Shown here: positions 45,654-54,978 of the stretch, in pieces
Layout of the letters: the number at the start of each line of letters is the position of its first letter
How positions within the stretch are numbered: the stretch's first letter is position 1
Assembly: GCA_046052345.1 (NCBI GenBank)
Contig: JBJOMN010000032.1
Coordinates: forward strand, 1-64,000
DNA: 64,000 bases
Source of the DNA: Pollutiaquabacter sp046052345
GTDB lineage: Bacteria > Bacteroidota > Bacteroidia > AKYH767-A > 2013-40CM-41-45
Direction: 5' to 3'
Notes under the pieces: generated by a model
Told to the model about the DNA's origin: nothing
What the model saw: the letters and a program-made list of their open reading frames with translations, nothing else
Databases searched by the model: none
Translations under genes and position numbers: made by a program

Positions 45654-46964
45654 CTCCATCGCCTCCAGAATCCTTTCCATCCTCGTACTGCGCGATCCCT
45701 TGATGAGTACAGTAGCGTTACGGAACGGATGCGACCTCACCCAGTCGGCGGCCTTCTGGGAATCCTCGAAATGAAAGCACCTCATGCCGCCGGCATACTT
45801 GCCGAAATTCTTCCCGACGAGCACAACCGTTTCAAATCCGCCGGCCCCGATCAATTCCGCAATTCGTCCATGCTCGCGGTCACTTTCCTCACCAAGCTCC
45901 GCCATGTCACCGATACAGACCACTTTGGACTTCCCCTCCATGGCGGAGAAGTTGCGGAGCGCAGCTTCCATGCTGGTAGGATTAGCATTGTAAGCGTCAA
46001 GCACCACCGTATTCTCACCCCGTCGTACTAATTGAGAGCGGCTATTGTCGGGGCTATAGGCTGCGATGGCGGCATCGATTTCAGAGGGTGCGACACCGAA
46101 GTGATTACCGACTGCGACCGCGGAAAGGATGTTCTCGAAATTATAGGTCCCGATCAGCTGCGAACGTATTTCTCCGCGAGCTGATCCGCATCGCCAATCG
46201 ACCTGAAGAAACGGATGTTCTGCGCGCAAGGATCCGCTGCATTCAAAGGCGGTATCCGTACCGTACCTGAACAGGCGAGTGGCTCCCCGTTCCTCGGCCA
46301 TTTTCAGGAGGTGGTGGTTATCGCCGTTCAAGAAGATGGTCCTGTCATGACCGGAGAGGAATGCATACAACTCCCCTTTGCCCTTTTTGACCCCCTCGAA
46401 TCCGCCAAACCCTTCGAGATGCGCCTTGCCCACGTTGGTGATCAGCCCGAAGTCGGGTTCAGCGATACGGCAATAGGATGCGATTTCACCCTGGTGATTG
46501 GCGCCCATCTCTACGACCGCGAACTCGATGTCGGGAGTGATGGCCAGGAGAGTGAGGGGGACTCCGATGTGGTTGTTGAGGTTGCCTTTCGTGGCAAGTG
46601 TGCGGTATTTCTTGGAGAGGACACTGCGGACAAGCTCCTTGGTCGTGGTCTTTCCATTGGAGCCAGTGACGGCGAGAACCGGAATGGAGAGGGAACGGCG
46701 ATGGAAGTTCGCCAGTTGCTGCAAGGCTGTAAGCACGTCCGCCACCCATAGGCAACGGGATGAGACCACCGCAGCAGGATCGTCCACCACCGCATAGGAG
46801 GCACCTGCATCCAGCGCGGATGCAGCGAACTTGTTGCCGTCGAAACTGGGACCCTTGAGGGCGAAGAAAATGCAGCCGGGCGTCAGCTGACGCGTATCGG
46901 TACACACGGCCGGATGCGCGCTGAAGAGCTCATAAAGATCGGGAACGGAGACGGGAGTATGCAC
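45621..46964 (-). CDS. murF: UDP-N-acetylmuramoyl-tripeptide--D-alanyl-D-alanine ligase
   Basis: 447 residues from a GTG start at 46964, where the product begins VHTPVSVPDLYELFSAHP; the frame extends to an ATG at 47102, but that leader is unlike MurF. The ATP loop is AVTGSNGKTTTKELVRS, with NLNNHIGVPLTLL and the middle-domain VVEMGANHQGEIA. The C-terminal domain has DAYNANPTSMEAAL and VVCIGDMAELGEESDREHG. It adds D-Ala-D-Ala to UDP-MurNAc-tripeptide in peptidoglycan synthesis. The last ten residues (GGPSTSSGQE) come from a palindromic repeat that runs into the frame. It is divergent from atpD. Confidence 0.93.
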   Translation of the reverse strand: MHTPVSVPDLYELFSAHPAVCTDTRQLTPGCIFFALKGPSFDGNKFAASALDAGASYAVVDDPAAVVSSRCLWVADVLTALQQLANFHRRSLSIPVLAVTGSNGKTTTKELVRSVLSKKYRTLATKGNLNNHIGVPLTLLAITPDIEFAVVEMGANHQGEIASYCRIAEPDFGLITNVGKAHLEGFGGFEGVKKGKGELYAFLSGHDRTIFLNGDNHHLLKMAEERGATRLFRYGTDTAFECSGSLRAEHPFLQVDWRCGSARGEIRSQLIGTYNFENILSAVAVGNHFGVAPSEIDAAIAAYSPDNSRSQLVRRGENTVVLDAYNANPTSMEAALRNFSAMEGKSKVVCIGDMAELGEESDREHGRIAELIGAGGFETVVLVGKNFGKYAGGMRCFHFEDSQKAADWVRSHPFRNATVLIKGSRSTRMERILEAMEGGPSTSSGQE

Positions 46965-47027
46965 GGGGTAGGGATTGACGGAGGGAGGGATTGACGGAGG
47001 CAGATATCGGCAGAGACAGCTATCCTG

Positions 47028-47056
47028 CAAAAATAGTGAGATACCTCGAACGGAAA
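47028..47056 (-). promoter_or_regulatory. Probable murF promoter
   Basis: Minus strand: TTTC at 47056-47053, 17 nt, then TATTTTTG at 47035-47028. The -7 box matches the Bacteroidota consensus; the spacer is shorter than usual. It lies about 64 nt upstream of the GTG start, which supports that start over the upstream ATG. Confidence 0.5.
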
Positions 47057-47171
47057 GGTTCGCTGAAGATTCCTTGAAAATTGGTTGTACATTGATTATC
47101 AACTATTTAGACGGATGCTTGGTCTTCGATTTGAAAGTATCAACAGGCTATACTGAAACCGCTAAAAGCAC

Positions 47172-47179
47172 TACCTTTG
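47172..47179 (+). promoter_or_regulatory. -7 element of the atpD promoter
   Basis: TACCTTTG is a full match to the Bacteroidota TAnnTTTG box, 39 nt before the ATG. I see no TTTG at the usual 19-21 nt upstream, so the -33 box is weak or absent. Confidence 0.6.
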
Positions 47180-47218
47180 CGCCTCATAAAAAGCAACCCT
47201 TAAACGGCTAAATCATAC

Positions 47219-48724
47219 ATGGCAAACATTGGAAAAATCACCCAGATCATCGGACCGGTCGTCGATGTCAGCTTCGAGGGCGAAGGCGTTTCTTTGCCGA
47301 ACATTCTGGACGCGCTGGAAATCGACCGCCCGGGCAACGTACCGCTCGTAATGGAAGTTCAGCAGCACATCGGCGAGGACACGGTCCGTGCCATCGCGAT
47401 GGACTCCACCGACGGACTTACACGCGGCACCCAGGTCCGTGCCATCGGTTCACCGATCCTGATGCCTGCCGGTGATGCCATCAAGGGTCGTCTGTTCAAC
47501 GTCGTCGGCGAAGCCATCGACGGAATCGGCTCTGTTTCCAAGACAGGCGGTGTTCCCATTCACCGGATGCCCCCGAAATTCGAAGACCTTTCCACCGAGG
47601 CGGAAGTACTGTTTACCGGCATCAAGGTCATCGACCTTATCGAGCCCTATTCCAAAGGCGGCAAGATCGGTCTGTTCGGCGGTGCAGGTGTGGGCAAGAC
47701 GGTCCTCATCATGGAACTGATCAACAACATCGCAAAAAGCTACTCCGGTCTTTCCGTTTTCGCCGGTGTCGGCGAGCGTACCCGCGAAGGAAACGACCTG
47801 CTCCGTGAAATGATCGAGTCCGGTGTCATCCGCTACGGAGAAGAATTCAAACACAGCATGGAAAAAGGCGGTTGGGACCTCTCCAAGGTCGACACCAATG
47901 AACTTTCCAAGTCTCAGGCTACACTGGTGTTCGGTCAGATGAACGAACCTCCGGGAGCACGCGCACGTGTGGCGCTCTCCGGACTGACGGTTGCGGAATA
48001 CTTCCGCGACGGTGACGAGAAATCCGGTGGTCGTGATATCCTCTTCTTCATCGACAACATCTTCCGTTTCACCCAGGCAGGTTCAGAGGTGTCCGCACTT
48101 CTCGGTCGTATGCCGTCTGCAGTAGGTTACCAGCCGACGCTGGCAACCGAAATGGGTCTGATGCAAGAGCGTATCACTTCTACCAAGCGCGGTTCCATCA
48201 CTTCCGTCCAGGCGGTTTACGTACCTGCTGACGACTTGACCGACCCTGCACCGGCCACCACCTTCGCCCACCTCGACGCTACTACGGTATTGAACCGTAA
48301 GATCGCCGAACTGGGTATCTACCCGGCCGTCGACCCGCTCGACTCCACCTCCCGCATCCTCTCCCCTGCCGTCGTGGGTGAAGAGCACTATAACACCGCT
48401 CAACGCGTGAAGATGATCCTGCAGCGCTACAAGGAACTCCAGGACATCATCGCCATCCTCGGCATGGACGAGCTGTCCGACGAAGACAAGCTCGTCGTGC
48501 ACCGTGCCCGCCGCGTGCAGCGCTTCCTTTCCCAGCCGTTCAACGTAGCCGAGCAGTTCACCGGCCTGAAGGGTGTGATCGTCCCGATCGAAGAGACCAT
48601 TCGCGGCTTCAACATGATCATGGACGGAGAAGTGGACGAATATCCCGAAGCGGCCTTCAACCTCGTCGGCACCATCGACGATGCCATCGAGAAAGGAAAG
48701 AAACTGTTGGCCGAATCGAAGTAA
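47219..48724 (+). CDS. atpD: F1F0 ATP synthase subunit beta
   Basis: 501 residues from MANIGKITQIIGPVVDVSF. The Walker A loop GLFGGAGVGKTVLIMEL is near 150, Walker B is in GRDILFFIDNIFRF, and YVPADDLTDPAPATTF and LSPAVVGEEHY are typical beta-subunit segments. It is the catalytic subunit of the membrane ATP synthase. It forms a two-gene unit with atpC, apart from the remaining atp genes, as often in Bacteroidota; those genes are not in the window. A 112-bp gap separates it from atpC. Confidence 0.98.
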   Translation: MANIGKITQIIGPVVDVSFEGEGVSLPNILDALEIDRPGNVPLVMEVQQHIGEDTVRAIAMDSTDGLTRGTQVRAIGSPILMPAGDAIKGRLFNVVGEAIDGIGSVSKTGGVPIHRMPPKFEDLSTEAEVLFTGIKVIDLIEPYSKGGKIGLFGGAGVGKTVLIMELINNIAKSYSGLSVFAGVGERTREGNDLLREMIESGVIRYGEEFKHSMEKGGWDLSKVDTNELSKSQATLVFGQMNEPPGARARVALSGLTVAEYFRDGDEKSGGRDILFFIDNIFRFTQAGSEVSALLGRMPSAVGYQPTLATEMGLMQERITSTKRGSITSVQAVYVPADDLTDPAPATTFAHLDATTVLNRKIAELGIYPAVDPLDSTSRILSPAVVGEEHYNTAQRVKMILQRYKELQDIIAILGMDELSDEDKLVVHRARRVQRFLSQPFNVAEQFTGLKGVIVPIEETIRGFNMIMDGEVDEYPEAAFNLVGTIDDAIEKGKKLLAESK

Positions 48725-48803
48725 GTTCAAGGTTCCGATTCCTGTTCCGGAGTCTGACTGTAAGTGTAGCCGCGATTATAAATTAGGACATACATAACCT
48801 GCC

Positions 48804-48824
48804 GGATATTGGACGTTGGACATT
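48804..48824 (+). repeat. Short heptanucleotide tract G (3 units)
   Basis: ggatatt, ggacgtt, ggacatt in 7-nt phase between atpD and atpC. With only three units it could be chance, but the register matches the other arrays. Confidence 0.4.
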
Positions 48825-48836
48825 AAACACTTAAAA

Positions 48837-49076
48837 ATGCTACTCGAAATCATCACCCCCGATAAAAAGGTCTTCAGCGGCGAAGTAAGCTCGGTCTCCG
48901 TTCCCGGCACCGACGGTCGCTTCCAGCTCCTGAACAATCACGCCCCCATCATCTCCACGCTGCTCAACGGAGCCGTGAAGGTCCGCGACAAGGAAGGCGA
49001 GAAGGTGTTCAATGTCAAAGGCGGTGTCATCGAGAACCTCGACAACAAGGTCATCATCCTGGCAGAATCCGTCTGA
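48837..49076 (+). CDS. atpC: F1F0 ATP synthase subunit epsilon
   Basis: 79 residues from ATG at 48837 (MLLEIITPDKKVFSGEVSSV); the upstream in-frame ATG at 48816 would add an atypical MDIKHLK. The beta-sandwich motif VPGTDGRFQLLNNHAPIIST is clear. It lacks the C-terminal helical hairpin of the E. coli protein, which is normal for short Bacteroidota epsilon subunits. It couples rotation and regulates the F1 motor. A terminator follows. Confidence 0.95.
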   Translation: MLLEIITPDKKVFSGEVSSVSVPGTDGRFQLLNNHAPIISTLLNGAVKVRDKEGEKVFNVKGGVIENLDNKVIILAESV

Positions 49077-49096
49077 CAGGTTGTTCCCCGTTTCAC

Positions 49097-49127
49097 AAAA
49101 AAGGCCGTCACTGACGGCCTTTTTTTA
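49097..49127. terminator. Terminator after atpC
   Basis: AAAAAAGGCCGTCA immediately followed by CTGACGGCCTTTTTTT. The strong stem with A and T flanks can work for both convergent genes. Confidence 0.92.
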
Positions 49128-49141
49128 TTTCACGCACACGG

Positions 49142-49498
49142 TCATTTACGCCACAAGAGTAAAAGGGACGTGAAGACTGCGTTTAAGATAAGCGGAGGAC
49201 CCGCCTGTTCGAAGGTCTGCAATCCCTGTCCGATCATAAAGGAGAAGACGAGCACATGGCCGGCGGTCAGCGCCACCACGGCACGCGATAATCGGGAGTC
49301 TCCGCCGGAAGCGGCCATGTATCCGACATAGGCGAACGTGAGTAACACCTGACCGTAGAGGATGTTCAGGACCTTATCCGGCAATTCGCCGGCCTTGAGT
49401 ACGACGGCGAGTGTCGAAGGAGCGAAGAGGAACATCACGCCAAGCACCGTCAGGTACAAGGTGATTGCATACAACAGGATCTTGAGTTTGTTGTTCAT
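49142..49498 (-). CDS. Small four-helix membrane protein
   Basis: 118 residues with four predicted membrane segments: ILLYAITLYLTVLGVMFLFA, LNILYGQVLLTFAYVGYMAA, AVVALTAGHVLVFSFMIGQ and LILNAVFTSLLLLW. Size and layout resemble DUF4345-like proteins of Bacteroidota, but I cannot assign a family firmly. There are no catalytic motifs. It is convergent with atpC and monocistronic. Confidence 0.65.
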   Translation of the reverse strand: MNNKLKILLYAITLYLTVLGVMFLFAPSTLAVVLKAGELPDKVLNILYGQVLLTFAYVGYMAASGGDSRLSRAVVALTAGHVLVFSFMIGQGLQTFEQAGPPLILNAVFTSLLLLWRK

Positions 49499-49597
49499 GA
49501 TGATGGCTTATGGGTTTACGACACGTATCCGCACCCTGCAGGTGCATCATTCAAATGTATAAATTATTATAGGTGACGACAGGAAGATGCAGGAGGG

Positions 49598-50059
49598 TCA
49601 CTTCACGCGGGTCCAGACGGTCGATCGCCCGATGAAGCGCATTCCCAGCAGATAGCCTTTGAAGTAAAGCGTTCCGTCGGGCTGAAGTCTTGCATAACAA
49701 TCGTAGGTGCTACCCGACTTGGTATCATAGATCGTGCCTTCCGACCATTCCTTATCCTCGGCATCCCAACGCAAACCGACGAGTACGGTCGTGCCTTGAA
49801 TGGTCCGGCTGCGCAAGCCGGGGTCCGGATTGTTGTTGTCTTTCTTGGGGGAAGAACCGTCGGGATTGGTGTTGTACTTCACGTACACGACCCGGCCGCA
49901 GTAACTGCTGCCGGCCTTATAGACCTCCACTTTCCCGTCGCGTTCCTCATTCCACCAGGTTCCGAGGATGTCGTCGGCACGCTGTGCAAAGGTGGCAAGG
50001 GCGTTCAAAAGGATCATGGACAGTATGAGAGGCCTTCGAATGGCCGGAACACGTTTCAT
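49598..50059 (-). CDS. DUF2147-family exported protein
   Basis: 153 residues from ATG at 50059, which yields a signal peptide (RRPLILSMILLNALATFA, cleavage before QRADD); the frame continues to 50479 through non-coding sequence. DUF2147 features: ILGTWWNEERDGKVEVYKAG, YCGRVVYVKYNTNPDGS, RTIQGTTVLVGLRW, TIYDTKSGSTYDCYARLQPD and the end FIGRSTVWTRV. Function unknown; proteins of this family are periplasmic or secreted beta-rich proteins. It is divergent from the subtilase gene. Confidence 0.87.
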   Translation of the reverse strand: MKRVPAIRRPLILSMILLNALATFAQRADDILGTWWNEERDGKVEVYKAGSSYCGRVVYVKYNTNPDGSSPKKDNNNPDPGLRSRTIQGTTVLVGLRWDAEDKEWSEGTIYDTKSGSTYDCYARLQPDGTLYFKGYLLGMRFIGRSTVWTRVK

Positions 50060-50192
50060 GGCGGATAATCTGATTTTTCCGGTTCGTACACAAGATACGT
50101 CATAGAGGCCTTTTACACCCCGCGCTGCGCGTTCGCTACGTTTACTTCCTGTTATCCTCAAAAGAGGAGTTTTATTATTTACGGAATGGGTT

Positions 50193-50200
50193 ATATTTGC
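50193..50200 (+). promoter_or_regulatory. -7 element upstream of the subtilase gene
   Basis: TATATTTG matches TAnnTTTG and lies 25 nt before ATG 50226. There is no clear TTTG at -33. Confidence 0.55.
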
Positions 50201-50225
50201 TGAGCACCCTTTGAACCGACCTGTC

Positions 50226-51761
50226 ATGAAAAAAACGATCATCCCCGTTCTTTTGTCCCTTCTCATCTTGCATTCGGGATGTTCCCGGATGGAAGATACC
50301 GCCGGTGTCCCCTCTGACGGGACGCTTGTGAGCAGACCGAATCCTCTTCCCGTCCCTTCGGGCCCGGCTCTTTCCCGCCAGGACCTTGACGACCGCATCG
50401 TCGGACTATACGGTACCAACGGGGCATTCAAATGGACGGATACCGACCTGCATACGCTGTGGAGTGCTGCCGGTACCACCGGACTGGTCGCTCTCGGTTA
50501 TCAGCCGGCCGGATTCAGGGATACAGAAAAGAACCTGCACAATATCGACGTGAAGACGGGCGACTGGAAAAAGGTCCACGATGCGCTCATCCTGCTGGTG
50601 ATAGATGAACTCGGTCGCAAAGGCCTCACTGTGACAGCAGCCGATATCGTCGCGGAAGACGACGACGTACTGCCCATCCTCATCCTGCGGCTATCGGACA
50701 AGGACGTGATCACACGGCTCTACAACCTCCAAAACACCCGATACCTTGAGCCCTACGGCTATTGGCCGAACCAATGGGTGGAACGATCCTCGTCGGGATG
50801 CGGTGTTTCCACGGAACCTCTCAACCCTGCCGACTGGACAGGTATCACACCGGGATGTCTGCTTCCCTGGAACTATAACAACCTCAACATTCCCGCTGCA
50901 TGGAATATCGCCCAAGGTAACGGTGTGCGTATCGGTGTCATCGATGCCGGCCTCAGCTCAACCCAGCCGTTGCTTGGCAGCCAGTTCACGGACGGATTCA
51001 GCAACGTCAGCCGGACGGTGACCACCGATTACACCTTCGGCACCTCTGCCTACTCTACCTGCAGCCACGGCACATCCATGTGCGCCACGGCCGCCGGACC
51101 CCGTAATGCGCAGAACGCGACCACCGGTATCGCGTATCAGTCCGGACTTCATTTTATCCGCGGCTGCGAGGACGTAGTCCTGGATCTTTCCTCCGAGCTA
51201 TCCGGAGCCAAGAAAGCATTGGTGAAAATGGGCAACCTTCCGGACATACGCGTAATCAGCATGTCCATCGGTACGCCGCTGTCGAGCAGCGTACTTCGCG
51301 ACGGAGTGCTTTACGCATATAACAAAGGGAAACTCATCATGGCCGCGGCAGGAACCTCCTTCTCCTGGACGAGCTGGTGGGGTGTGATCTATCCCGCCGC
51401 CTATGCAGAATGCGTGGCTGTAACCGGCGTGAAAGAGAACGGCAGCCGCTGCTCCTCTTGCCACGACGGAAGTCAGGTGCTTTTCACCGTACCGATGGAG
51501 CGCGATGCCAACAGCGGCCGCAATTCACTGGCCCTCAAACCGTCTACGACCACGCCCTCCTACATCGGCGGCAGCTCTGTGGCGACTTCTTCCGCGGCAG
51601 GGATAGCGGCACTCGTCTTTTCTGCCCGACCGTCATTGAACAGGGCGCAGGTGGTCGACATCCTCACGCGGACCGCGCAGTTCTACCCGAACCGCAATTC
51701 GACCAAGGGCTTCGGAAACCTCAACGCAGGGGCCGCAGTCACACTGGCTCAGACCTATTGA
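50226..51761 (+). CDS. Subtilisin-like (S8) serine protease, lipoprotein
   Basis: 511 residues from ATG at 50226 (an in-frame ATG lies at 50211). The lipoprotein signal KKTIIPVLLSLLILHSGCSR is followed by a propeptide-like region. The catalytic triad is readable: Asp near 240 in GVIDAGLS, His near 281 in CSHGTSMCAT, and Ser near 451 in IGGSSVATSSAAG. The Ser region lacks the usual GTSxAxP order: SSVAT replaces TSxAx, and no Pro follows. Several Cys (GCGVS, RCSSCHDG, GCEDV) may form disulfides. It probably acts at the cell surface or in the periplasm. It ends 16 bp before the adenine deaminase gene. Confidence 0.85.
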   Translation: MKKTIIPVLLSLLILHSGCSRMEDTAGVPSDGTLVSRPNPLPVPSGPALSRQDLDDRIVGLYGTNGAFKWTDTDLHTLWSAAGTTGLVALGYQPAGFRDTEKNLHNIDVKTGDWKKVHDALILLVIDELGRKGLTVTAADIVAEDDDVLPILILRLSDKDVITRLYNLQNTRYLEPYGYWPNQWVERSSSGCGVSTEPLNPADWTGITPGCLLPWNYNNLNIPAAWNIAQGNGVRIGVIDAGLSSTQPLLGSQFTDGFSNVSRTVTTDYTFGTSAYSTCSHGTSMCATAAGPRNAQNATTGIAYQSGLHFIRGCEDVVLDLSSELSGAKKALVKMGNLPDIRVISMSIGTPLSSSVLRDGVLYAYNKGKLIMAAAGTSFSWTSWWGVIYPAAYAECVAVTGVKENGSRCSSCHDGSQVLFTVPMERDANSGRNSLALKPSTTTPSYIGGSSVATSSAAGIAALVFSARPSLNRAQVVDILTRTAQFYPNRNSTKGFGNLNAGAAVTLAQTY

Positions 51762-51777
51762 AGCACCTGTTCCTTCA

Positions 51778-53400
51778 ATGACCGTCTCCGGCCACATTCT
51801 CGATCCCGTCAACCGCCGGCTTTTCAGCGGTAGCATAGATATCAGGGACGGCCGGATTGCCGCAGTGAGGGAACATCCTGTTGAAGAGGAGATCTTCATA
51901 CTGCCCGGATTCGTGGATGCGCATATCCACATCGAAAGCTCCATGCTTACGCCGTACGAATTCGCACGTATGGCGATGCCGCACGGAACCGTAGCGACCG
52001 TCAGCGACCCACACGAGATCGCCAATGTATGCGGCATGGAAGGCATTCGATATATGCTGGAGAACGCGAGACGGTCGCCTTTGAAATTCCATTTCGGAGC
52101 ACCCTCGTGTGTGCCGGCCACTTCCTTCGAAACCGCCGGGGCGGAAATCACCGCGGCGGACCTGGAAGAATTATTCCGCGATGACGGGCTGATTTACCTC
52201 GCAGAGATGATGAATTATCCCGGGGTGCTTCATCGTGATCCGATGGTCATGGAGAAGATCGCCGTTGCAAAAAAGTACGGCCGCCCCGTGGACGGACATG
52301 CGCCCGGCTTGCGTGCTGACGATGCCGCCCGTTATATCGCCGCCGGCATTTCCACCGACCACGAATGTTTTTCATTGCCGGAGGCGCTGGACAAGATCAG
52401 CCACGGCATGAAAGTGATCATCCGGGAAGGTTCGGCTGCCCGCAATTTCGATGCACTTATCCCGTTGATGCATGAATATCCGGACCTTCTGATGTTCTGC
52501 AGCGACGACAAACACCCGGACGACCTTGAACTGGGGCATCTCGACCGGTTGGTGAGCAGGGCCGTGCAGGCGGGTTACGACCTCTACAATGTGGTACGGG
52601 CAGCAACGGTGAATCCGGTGAAACATTACGGACTTGATGTCGGTCTGCTGCAACCGGGCGACCCTGCGGATTTCATCGTTGTGAACGACCTGAAAGGATT
52701 CAAAGTACTGCGAACATTCATCGACGGCAATCAGGTTGCGGAAGCCGGCAAGAGCCACTTTCCGAAGGAACAGCACCGGCACATTAATAATTTCAACTGT
52801 AACGAAAAATCACCCCGGGACTTCGAGGTCGACGCGAAGGGAGAAAACGTGCACCTGATCGAAGCCTTGGACGGACAACTGATCACCCTGAGGGTGACTG
52901 ACAAGGCACGTGTCGAGGGCAACCTTCTTCTGACGGACCCCGCAACCGACCAACTGAAAATCGCGGTGGTCAACCGCTACGGGCAAGATAAAGCTCCTGC
53001 AATCGGAATGATCCGTAACATGGGACTGACACGCGGTGCGATCGCTTCCACGGTGGCCCACGATTCGCACAACATCATCGCCGTCGGAGTATCCGACGAG
53101 GAGATATGCCGGGCGGTAAACCTGCTGATTCGGCACAAAGGCGGTTTGTGTGCTGTCGACGGAAACGAAGAACTGGTATTACCGCTGCCGATAGCAGGAC
53201 TCATCTCCGACCAGGACGGAACCACCGTCTCTAAGGCCTATTCCGCTCTCGACCGCAAAGCCAAGGAGATGGGATCGAAACTGCGTGCTCCCTACATGAC
53301 ACTCTCTTTCATGGCGTTGCTGGTGATCCCCGAATTCAAGATGAGTGACCTGGGGCTCTTCGATGCCGTAGGATTCAAATTCGCGAACCTGACGGATTAG
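51778..53400 (+). CDS. ade: Adenine deaminase
   Basis: 540 residues. Amidohydrolase metal motifs: PGFVDAHIHIESSMLTP near 45, SDPHEIANVCG near 79 and MFCSDDKHPDDLELGHLD near 240. The Ade-specific C-terminal domain is present, including IASTVAHDSHNIIAVGVSD and LVLPLPIAGLISDQDG. It converts adenine to hypoxanthine in purine salvage. Full length. A strong terminator follows 60 bp downstream. The link to the subtilase gene just before it is probably only proximity. Confidence 0.95.
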   Translation: MTVSGHILDPVNRRLFSGSIDIRDGRIAAVREHPVEEEIFILPGFVDAHIHIESSMLTPYEFARMAMPHGTVATVSDPHEIANVCGMEGIRYMLENARRSPLKFHFGAPSCVPATSFETAGAEITAADLEELFRDDGLIYLAEMMNYPGVLHRDPMVMEKIAVAKKYGRPVDGHAPGLRADDAARYIAAGISTDHECFSLPEALDKISHGMKVIIREGSAARNFDALIPLMHEYPDLLMFCSDDKHPDDLELGHLDRLVSRAVQAGYDLYNVVRAATVNPVKHYGLDVGLLQPGDPADFIVVNDLKGFKVLRTFIDGNQVAEAGKSHFPKEQHRHINNFNCNEKSPRDFEVDAKGENVHLIEALDGQLITLRVTDKARVEGNLLLTDPATDQLKIAVVNRYGQDKAPAIGMIRNMGLTRGAIASTVAHDSHNIIAVGVSDEEICRAVNLLIRHKGGLCAVDGNEELVLPLPIAGLISDQDGTTVSKAYSALDRKAKEMGSKLRAPYMTLSFMALLVIPEFKMSDLGLFDAVGFKFANLTD

Positions 53401-53460
53401 CAGGTTGGACCGGCAGCAGGTGCGGGTCCTATGGATTACGGCGAAACTCGTTGAAAGGAA

Positions 53461-53497
53461 AACGCCTTCCGGACCAGGTCCGGAAGGCGTTTTTTAA
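53461..53497. terminator. Strong terminator between ade and ahcY
   Basis: AACGCCTTCCGGACC, one base, then GGTCCGGAAGGCGTT followed by a T run: a 15-bp perfect stem. It serves the convergent genes ade and ahcY. Confidence 0.92.
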
Positions 53498-53514
53498 TGA
53501 AGAGCGGTCTAGGA

Positions 53515-54834
53515 TCAATAACGGTACATGTCGTTCTTGTACGGGCCCTGAACCTTGACGCCGATGTACTCGGCCTGCTCCTGACTGAGGGTATCGATCT
53601 CCACACCGATTTTCTTCAGGTGCAGACGGGCGACCTTCTCATCCAGATGCTTCGGAAGGGTGTAGACCTTGTTCTCGTAACTAGAAGCGTTCGCCCACAA
53701 CTCCAGCTGAGCAAGTGTCTGATTGGTGAAGGAGTTGGACATGACGAAGGAAGGATGACCCATGGCGCAACCGAGGTTCACCAGACGACCCTCGGCGAGT
53801 ACGATGATGTCTTTCCCGTCCACGGTGTATTTGTCGACCTGGGGCTTGATGGTGTCCTTGGTCTTTCCGTAGTTATTGTTGAGCCAGGCCATGTCGATTT
53901 CGTTGTCGAAGTGGCCGATGTTGCAGACGACGGCGTTGTGCTTCATGGCCTTGAAGTGACGATCGGTGACGATGTTCACGTTTCCGGTGGCGGTCACGAT
54001 GATGTCCGCTTCTTTCACGGCGTCGTCCATCTTCTTGACTTCGTAACCTTCCATGGCCGCCTGCAAGGCGCAGATGGGATCGATTTCGGTGACGATGACG
54101 CGGACTTTGGAGTCCCGGAGGGAATCGGCGGAACCTTTGCCGACATCACCGAAACCTGCGACAACAGCGACTTTTCCGGCCATCATGAGATCGGTGGCGC
54201 GACGGATGGCATCTACGAGCGACTCGCGGCAACCGTATTTGTTGTCGAACTTGGATTTGGTAACAGAATCGTTTACGTTGATTGCCGGCATCGGGAGCGT
54301 ACCGTTCTTCATGCGCTCGTAAAGGCGATGTACGCCGGTGGTGGTCTCCTCAGACAATCCTTTGATGCCGGACACGAGCTCGGGATATTTGTCAAGCACC
54401 ATGTTGGTGAGATCACCGCCGTCATCCAGGATCATGTTGAGCGGCTTGCGATCCTCTCCGAAGAAGAGGGTCTGCTCGATGCACCAGTCGAATTCCTCGG
54501 CGTTCATTCCTTTCCAGGCGTATACGGAGATCCCTGCGGCGGCGATAGCGGCGGCTGCATGGTCCTGCGTGGAGAAGATATTGCAGGAAGACCAGGTGAC
54601 TTCGGCACCGAGTTCTACGAGCGTTTCGATAAGAACAGCCGTCTGGATGGTCATGTGAAGACAGCCGGCTATGCGTGCACCTTTGAGCGGCTTTTTGTGG
54701 CCATACTCCTCACGCAACGCCATTAAACCGGGCATTTCCGCCTCGGCCAGTTTGATCTCTTTGCGGCCCCACTCGGCCAGGGAAATGTCTTTTACCTTGT
54801 ATTTCACGGATTTCTCGACGGCTGTTTGTGCCAT
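53515..54834 (-). CDS. ahcY: Adenosylhomocysteinase
   Basis: 439 residues. The NAD-binding core has GFGDVGKGSADSLR and VIVTEIDPICALQAAMEG; the catalytic region has GCLHMTIQTAVLIETL and LNMILDDGGDLTNM. The C-terminus (LHLKKIGVEIDTLSQEQAEY, ending in KNDMYRY) is that of full-length SAHH. It hydrolyses S-adenosylhomocysteine to adenosine and homocysteine, which keeps the methyltransferases running. It has its own promoter. Confidence 0.97.
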   Translation of the reverse strand: MAQTAVEKSVKYKVKDISLAEWGRKEIKLAEAEMPGLMALREEYGHKKPLKGARIAGCLHMTIQTAVLIETLVELGAEVTWSSCNIFSTQDHAAAAIAAAGISVYAWKGMNAEEFDWCIEQTLFFGEDRKPLNMILDDGGDLTNMVLDKYPELVSGIKGLSEETTTGVHRLYERMKNGTLPMPAINVNDSVTKSKFDNKYGCRESLVDAIRRATDLMMAGKVAVVAGFGDVGKGSADSLRDSKVRVIVTEIDPICALQAAMEGYEVKKMDDAVKEADIIVTATGNVNIVTDRHFKAMKHNAVVCNIGHFDNEIDMAWLNNNYGKTKDTIKPQVDKYTVDGKDIIVLAEGRLVNLGCAMGHPSFVMSNSFTNQTLAQLELWANASSYENKVYTLPKHLDEKVARLHLKKIGVEIDTLSQEQAEYIGVKVQGPYKNDMYRY

Positions 54835-54876
54835 AACTTTAGGGTTAAACTGTTGATTTTTAGATATTCAGGACTG

Positions 54877-54907
54877 CGAAGATACGGAATTTGCGGGTTT
54901 TTTCAAA
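54877..54907 (-). promoter_or_regulatory. ahcY promoter
   Basis: Minus strand: TTTG at 54907-54904, 19 nt, then TATCTTCG at 54884-54877. This is the Bacteroidota pattern with one change in the -7 box. It gives a leader of about 40 nt to ATG 54834. Confidence 0.72.
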
Positions 54908-54978
54908 AAATCTTCGTGACTCCTTAAGAGCAACGATTCCTGCACCGGCCGTATCTTGCCTCCCTATAACAACCCTTT

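Noticed and set aside
46965..47102. Longer MurF beginning at ATG 47102
   Set aside because: The added residues do not resemble MurF, and the murF -7 box lies inside this stretch, downstream of that ATG. GTG 46964 is the better start.
49598..50479. Long frame upstream of the DUF2147 start (to 50479)
   Set aside because: The signal peptide begins at 50059, and the upstream part overlaps the divergent subtilase gene.
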